Source of the DNA: Bacteroidales bacterium
GTDB taxonomy: Bacteria; Bacteroidota; Bacteroidia; Bacteroidales; UBA932
Assembly: GCA_017615435.1 (NCBI GenBank)
Contig: JAGAAF010000027.1
Location: forward strand, 1 to 16,369
DNA: 16,369 nucleotides
Direction: 5' to 3'
The notes beneath the pieces were generated by a model. The model was not told the DNA's origin, did no database searches, and saw only the letters and a program-made list of their open reading frames with translations. Shown here piece after piece: positions 13,068 to 16,369 of the stretch. Both the position numbers and the translations under genes were made by a program. The stretch's first letter is position 1, and the number at the start of each line of letters is the position of its first letter.

Positions 13068-13091
13068 AAGCCCGAACGGGTCGGGCATGAC
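13068..13091 (-). repeat. GTCATSCCCGACC palindromic repeat, intergenic copy
   Basis: The minus strand begins GTCATGCCCGACCCG and folds as GCCCGA/TCGGGC with a 5-nt loop, the same layout as the hairpin at 11456-11479. It lies between the operon terminator and the stop of the acidic lipoprotein gene. Confidence 0.7.
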
Positions 13092-13097
13092 CATTCA

Positions 13098-13592
13098 TTA
13101 TTCGCCGGGGCTGGTGGCTTGTTCGTTGATGATTTCCATTGCGGCCTGGAGCTGCTGGATCCAGGTGCGAACCTCGTCCTTGGTCGCCTCGGCGAAGTCT
13201 TCAGTGACGTCAATGATGATGTTCTTTCCGGAAACCGACATGTTAGGATCGTCGCTGTACTCCGCCGCCACGAGGATTGCAATCGTTTCGGTCTTGCAGG
13301 TGATGGTTTCGATACACTTGGTGCAAATATCATCACTGAAAGTCCACTCGTACTTCACGTCGTAGTAAGGCTCGCTTCCAGCCCTCATGCTGAAAGAGAA
13401 GGCTATCTTATTGCCGGAGTCCTCAGTCTTGTAGTTGTAGTACGGAGGCAGATTCTCGTCGGTCTTGCCGTCACCGTTTTCGTCGGTGTTCTCCTCCCCC
13501 TCTTCATTCAACATATCCAAAAGCCCTGCACAAGACGGCAGCGCGAACATCATCGCCCCCGCCATCATAACTGAAAGAAATAACTTTTTCAT
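13098..13592 (-). CDS. Small acidic lipoprotein
   Basis: The protein is 164 aa. The type II signal peptide MKKLFLSVMMAGAMMFALPS precedes C21 (lipobox LPSC). The mature start is acidic (LLDMLNEEGEENTDENGDGK), in keeping with a Bacteroidota surface-export signal; the DENGDGKTDEN stretch resembles an acidic linker more than a full EF-hand. The body alternates strands (KIAFSFSMRAG, YYDVKYEWTF) and has a CTKC pair (about 90-93) near ETITCKTETIAILV. A helical C-terminus (DEVRTWIQQLQAAMEIINEQ) ends it. No family is recognised. The start is 16 nt after the fimbrillin-like gene, so it is the last gene of that operon, followed by a strong terminator. It may be an accessory or partner of the fimbrillin-like protein. 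Confidence 0.85.
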   Translation of the reverse strand: MKKLFLSVMMAGAMMFALPSCAGLLDMLNEEGEENTDENGDGKTDENLPPYYNYKTEDSGNKIAFSFSMRAGSEPYYDVKYEWTFSDDICTKCIETITCKTETIAILVAAEYSDDPNMSVSGKNIIIDVTEDFAEATKDEVRTWIQQLQAAMEIINEQATSPGE

Positions 13593-13608
13593 ATCGTTAA
13601 TTGATTAA

Positions 13609-15453
13609 TTACCGAACAAGTGTCCTTACAAGGCCGGAGCCAGAGCCGGGTTCGAGACTATCGGTGAGGCCGGCATCTATGGTTATGTCACCGCAGCGTG
13701 TAGCTGAATTATACGTCCAGCCACTTCCTATACACTGAATGTATTCATTTGCACGACCTCTGGTTGCACTAAGAGATACTATCCCGGCACCGATCGTTAT
13801 CGTGCCGCATTGGGTGTAATATGTGGAGCCATCGCCCAGGCTTCTACCGGCGCCTATTCCAGGAGCATCTGATCTGCCAGCTGCAACCACAGTACCTCCA
13901 TTAATTTGAATGTTTCCGCATGTGTTCCAGGCGTAAGTCGGAGCACTTGGACTAGTAGCTCCAGCACCTATACCGGCACCTTCCTTTCCTCCTGTTGCAG
14001 TAACTGAACCACCATTGATTGTAATTGCTCCGCATCTGGTATTTGCTTTTCTTGAGCTGGTCGTCCCATAAGCGACCCCCGTACCGATGCCTGCGCCTCC
14101 AGTATAGTTGGAATCAACACCAGGGCTGCTTGTGGCAATAATAGTACCACTGTTTATGGTTATGCTTCCGCAAGAATTTGTCGGTGATGCGGACCCCGAA
14201 GAGGCGTACATTAGCCCGGTTCCTATCCCAGCTCCATACGATTTCGATGTTGCAGTAATTGTTCCTGTTCCGTTGAAAACAAGGTTTGAGTGGACATGAC
14301 CGGAGGCTCCACTATAAGCCTTCCCGCCGATTCCCGCAGAACCATATCCGCCATATGCTTCGAGATTACCAGGGCCCGAGATCGTCACTGTATATAGACC
14401 AGGATCTCCGGGAGTCTCAATACCGGCAGTGCCAAGCGAACTCATATTCATGCCAGCATAACCTTTGAGAACGTTGTCCCCCCTCAGAGTAATATTCGCC
14501 GATCCGTTGCAGACCATCGCGGAATAGGAGTTATTGCTGGTCCTCTGGACGTTCACGTTGAAAAGAATCACGCTGTAACCATTAGCAACAATTAGCGGAA
14601 TATTCTTGGCCACGGATGGTTGGCTCTGGTAAACGATTCCGTTATCGTTGACACTGTATGTTGCATCGTAGCTTTCCGAAAGATCTTTTGCGTCAGAGAA
14701 CGTTCCGAGTGCGGTAAGGGTGGTCGAATAATAGTTTCCGTTGACCAGGTTTACCTTTTTTGTGGCATAGTACTTTGTGTCGTTATTTGCTGTGAGGAGG
14801 AACAGATACTCCTGCTTGACGCCGGAAGTATTGGCCATTGCAACGTAGAACTCACTCGGCCGACTGTAAGGAAACGAGACAGTTATTTTATTCCCCGTCA
14901 ATCCAGCAGCAGTAATAATTACACTTTTTACTTTCAGAGGTGTCGTTCCGTCGGGCTGGAAAAGAGTGATTTTTGTAATTGCCTGCTGGCTCACGAAATT
15001 CGCATCCGAGATTGTCAGGACACCGCCGCTCACATCGGTGATTGTCACCATCGCCGTGGAGTAATCGCAGGAATTTGCAATACCTTCCAGGGTTCCATCC
15101 TGGGAGGTGTAGTTACCAGAAAGGAAACGGAGCTCCAATTCGTCATTCTGGCTGTAATCTCCGGTAATTGTACCTGTAAACTTAGTGACGGCTCCGTCAG
15201 AAGCCGCCGTGAGTGTACCCACATTAGTGGAACCAGAGTACACGGATACCTCATCTCCCGCAGTCCATGTTGCAGTGATCGAAGATCCTGCATCTGCAAG
15301 AGCTTTAGTTACTTTATTTGCGTTGATAGTCACCGACCAGGTCTTCTGGGCGGGCGCGGGCTCCTGAGTGGGCTCGACTTCGGGCTGCTCGATTTTGGAT
15401 GTGCAGGCAGCAAGGGCGATTATCGCCGCTACAAAATAAAAACTCTTTTTCAT
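13609..15453 (-). CDS. Fimbrillin-like lipoprotein with Gly-rich beta repeats
   Basis: The protein is 614 aa. The lipoprotein signal MKKSFYFVAAIIALAAC has Cys17, followed by a Pro/Glu linker (EQPEVEPTQEPAPAQ). Residues about 38-250 look like the fimbrillin-family fold: VTKALADAG, ITATWTAGDEVSVYS, GAVTKFTGTI, LELRFLSGNY. Residues 320-597 hold repeats of 35-46 aa, each with a G-A-G-I-G-x-G turn (about 373, 408, 454, 493, 531, with a looser one at 573) followed by C-G-x-I-x-I-x-x-G-x-(I/V) (428, 474, 512, 549, 587). This pattern suggests a parallel beta-helix or adhesin stalk with one Cys per coil. Surface display is inferred. It starts 3 nt after a 41-aa ORF and is followed by a lipoprotein gene. 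There is no visible protease or C-terminal sorting domain. Confidence 0.88.
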   Translation of the reverse strand: MKKSFYFVAAIIALAACTSKIEQPEVEPTQEPAPAQKTWSVTINANKVTKALADAGSSITATWTAGDEVSVYSGSTNVGTLTAASDGAVTKFTGTITGDYSQNDELELRFLSGNYTSQDGTLEGIANSCDYSTAMVTITDVSGGVLTISDANFVSQQAITKITLFQPDGTTPLKVKSVIITAAGLTGNKITVSFPYSRPSEFYVAMANTSGVKQEYLFLLTANNDTKYYATKKVNLVNGNYYSTTLTALGTFSDAKDLSESYDATYSVNDNGIVYQSQPSVAKNIPLIVANGYSVILFNVNVQRTSNNSYSAMVCNGSANITLRGDNVLKGYAGMNMSSLGTAGIETPGDPGLYTVTISGPGNLEAYGGYGSAGIGGKAYSGASGHVHSNLVFNGTGTITATSKSYGAGIGTGLMYASSGSASPTNSCGSITINSGTIIATSSPGVDSNYTGGAGIGTGVAYGTTSSRKANTRCGAITINGGSVTATGGKEGAGIGAGATSPSAPTYAWNTCGNIQINGGTVVAAGRSDAPGIGAGRSLGDGSTYYTQCGTITIGAGIVSLSATRGRANEYIQCIGSGWTYNSATRCGDITIDAGLTDSLEPGSGSGLVRTLVR

Positions 15454-15456
15454 CGC

Positions 15457-15582
15457 TTAATCCTCCCATCCATCTGCATAGCCATAATTGTTGCGGGAGC
15501 CGTTTACCGAACTCTCCAGAATGCTTTTGTCGACATCTATGATAACGACATCAGCGGTAGGTGTTTGATACTCTTTTTCCAT
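15457..15582 (-). CDS. 41-aa micro-ORF heading fimbrillin operon
   Basis: The frame runs from ATG at 15582 to TAA at 15457, leaving 3 nt before the fimbrillin-like ATG. The product starts MEKEYQTPTADVVIIDVDKS and ends in an Asn/Gly/Tyr/Asp-rich tail (NGSRNNYGYADGWED). Similar 40-60-aa ORFs with an N-terminal Y-x-x-P, a hydrophobic V-V-I-I stretch and a polar Gly/Asp tail often precede fimbrillin-like or lipoprotein genes in Bacteroidales (from memory, not searched). There is no signal peptide. It could be a translational lead-in, a regulatory peptide or a peptide precursor. The tight spacing and clean start/stop make it a credible gene. Confidence 0.65.
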   Translation of the reverse strand: MEKEYQTPTADVVIIDVDKSILESSVNGSRNNYGYADGWED

Positions 15583-15717
15583 ACCTATAGTTTATTAATC
15601 ATTGCCTTTTTACGCGAATTCACAAAGGTGAGAAGGATGGGGTAGGAAAACACCACCAATATTGGGGGAAATGGGCGGCCAAGCACATCGAAAAGCGCCA
15701 CCATTTGTGAGAATCGC

Positions 15718-15725
15718 TATCTTTG
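15718..15725 (+). promoter_or_regulatory. TATCTTTG box before TPR gene
   Basis: TATCTTTG ends 11 nt before the ATG at 15737. The 154-nt divergent gap to the 41-aa ORF otherwise shows only a short CCAATATTGG palindrome (15656-15665). Confidence 0.5.
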
Positions 15726-15736
15726 CATATCGAAAA

Positions 15737-16369
15737 ATGAGACTCTTCGGAAGAATATTCATAGTCCTCGCGGCGACTCTGGCGGCGCTGCCGGCGGGGG
15801 CGTACTACGACAGCCGTGGCCACAACCTCGACTCGCTCGAGAGGGTGGTAGCGCGGTGGACCCCGGATGCCGTGGACCGTGCCTCCGAGGGGGAACTCGT
15901 CCGCCTCAACAGGGACTACCGCAACCTGATGCTGGGCTACAGCCCGATCAACCGCGAGAAGAGCATCTTCTACGCCCGCAAGGCCCTCGAAATCAGCCAG
16001 CCGCGCGGGTGGAAGGCCGCCGACTCCGACGCGCTGCGCTACCTGGGCCAGCACTTCTACAACCGTGACCAGTTCGATAGCGCCATGGTCTATTACAAGG
16101 CATCTCTCGCCGCAGTCGATGCCATGGCCGCCGGAATTCCCTCCCCCACCAACCCCGAGGGCTACGACGAGAAGTTCGTCGACGACTATTATTCCGCGCT
16201 CTACGGGGCCATCGGCAACCTTTACAATATGATGGATTCGATCCCGCAGGCGATGGAGTACTACCGGAAAGCGGGCGCGATCTTCGACAAATACGGCTGG
16301 AACGAGAGCAACTCGATCCTGTGGTACAACATCGGGGAGACGTGGGTAGACGAAGGCGACCTCAGGCAA
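15737..16369 (+). CDS. Secreted TPR-repeat protein, N-terminal part
   Basis: The first 211 codons are open to the right edge. The signal sequence MRLFGRIFIVLAATLAALPA is followed by GAYYD, with cleavage likely after GA. From about residue 95 there are tetratricopeptide-like helix pairs: LRYLGQHFYNRDQFDSAMVY, then ALYGAIGNLYNMMDSIPQAM with EYYRKAGAIFDKYG, then ILWYNIGETWVDEGDLRQ at the edge. In Bacteroidota, exported TPR arrays of this kind often form the sensor part of a protein with a later membrane helix and a histidine kinase or LuxR-type HTH domain; that part is outside the window, so the class cannot be fixed. It is divergent from the fimbrillin operon and could regulate it, which is inference from position only. 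Confidence 0.85.
   Translation, partial: MRLFGRIFIVLAATLAALPAGAYYDSRGHNLDSLERVVARWTPDAVDRASEGELVRLNRDYRNLMLGYSPINREKSIFYARKALEISQPRGWKAADSDALRYLGQHFYNRDQFDSAMVYYKASLAAVDAMAAGIPSPTNPEGYDEKFVDDYYSALYGAIGNLYNMMDSIPQAMEYYRKAGAIFDKYGWNESNSILWYNIGETWVDEGDLRQ

Noticed and set aside
14620..15645. 341-codon plus-strand frame opposite the fimbrillin-like gene
   Set aside because: Cys/Arg/Ile-rich without motifs and covering the 41-aa ORF and start region of the real operon.
15620..16369. Minus-strand frame opposite the TPR gene
   Set aside because: The plus strand encodes a signal peptide and TPR helices; the opposite frame is Val/Arg/Gly-rich and lacks motifs.
1..16369. CRISPR arrays, complete tRNA/rRNA genes, insertion-sequence transposases
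   Set aside because: I saw no regularly spaced repeats, no complete cloverleaf, no rRNA-like sequence and no transposase or integrase motifs in any frame.

Overview
The window looks like chromosome of an uncultured or lightly characterised Bacteroidales bacterium. Evidence read from the sequence: repeated Bacteroidota-type promoter boxes (TAnnTTTG, several with TTTG/TTG about 20 nt upstream), starts without clear Shine-Dalgarno sequences, lipoproteins with Asp/Glu-rich N-termini after the lipobox, a fimbrillin-like lipoprotein preceded by a tiny Y-x-x-P ORF, a DUF4954-type beta-helix protein, a Bacteroidetes-type DsbD and a luxS gene. G+C is visibly higher in the middle (about 3.4-10.8 kb) than at the left end and in the 12.4-12.8 kb and fimbrillin segments. 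No species call is possible by reading alone.

Layout. (1) 1-1310, minus: a KilA-N domain protein (runs off the left edge) downstream of an XRE-type HTH regulator whose promoter is covered by two tandem 16-bp near-palindromes, a probable autoregulatory operator. A long bidirectional terminator-like hairpin (1438-1481) separates this AT-richer accessory-looking block from the rest. (2) 1634-2218, minus: Mip/FklB-like FKBP peptidyl-prolyl isomerase, divergent from (3) 2326-4473, plus: a multi-pass acyltransferase and a GT8 glycosyltransferase, 3 nt apart, probably modifying a surface glycan. (4) 4483-6706, minus: HAD phosphatase and secreted esterase (ATGA overlap), then a lipoprotein with a poly-Glu tether and a CBM9-like start. 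(5) 6720-7011: no gene; a 99-bp palindromic repeat element followed by a nearly perfect 51-bp tandem duplication. (6) 7012-10846, minus: DUF4954 protein and DsbD. (7) 10921-12402, plus: EF-hand/LRR-like secreted protein, three-helix membrane protein (ATGA overlap) and luxS, from a consensus promoter. (8) 12401-13060: a compact minus-strand transcription unit (promoter, hairpins, possible 88-aa basic protein, intrinsic terminator converging on luxS), then a second copy of the 99-bp repeat and further hairpins. (9) 13098-15582, minus: 41-aa ORF, fimbrillin-like/Gly-rich repeat lipoprotein, acidic lipoprotein, intrinsic terminator. (10) 15737-end, plus: secreted TPR protein, N-terminal part only.

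How they may work together. Most of the window is envelope biology: thiol-disulfide supply to the periplasm (DsbD), surface lipoproteins and a fimbria-like protein, glycan decoration, and a secreted esterase. LuxS is metabolic (activated methyl cycle) and may give AI-2; its two co-transcribed envelope partners are unexplained. The signals least explained by known genes are the two repeat families (a BIME-like 99-bp element and a GTCATSCCCGACC hairpin, one copy of which lies inside a signal-peptide coding sequence), the structured transcription unit next to luxS, the XRE/KilA-N module with its twin operator, and the micro-ORF at the head of the fimbrillin operon.
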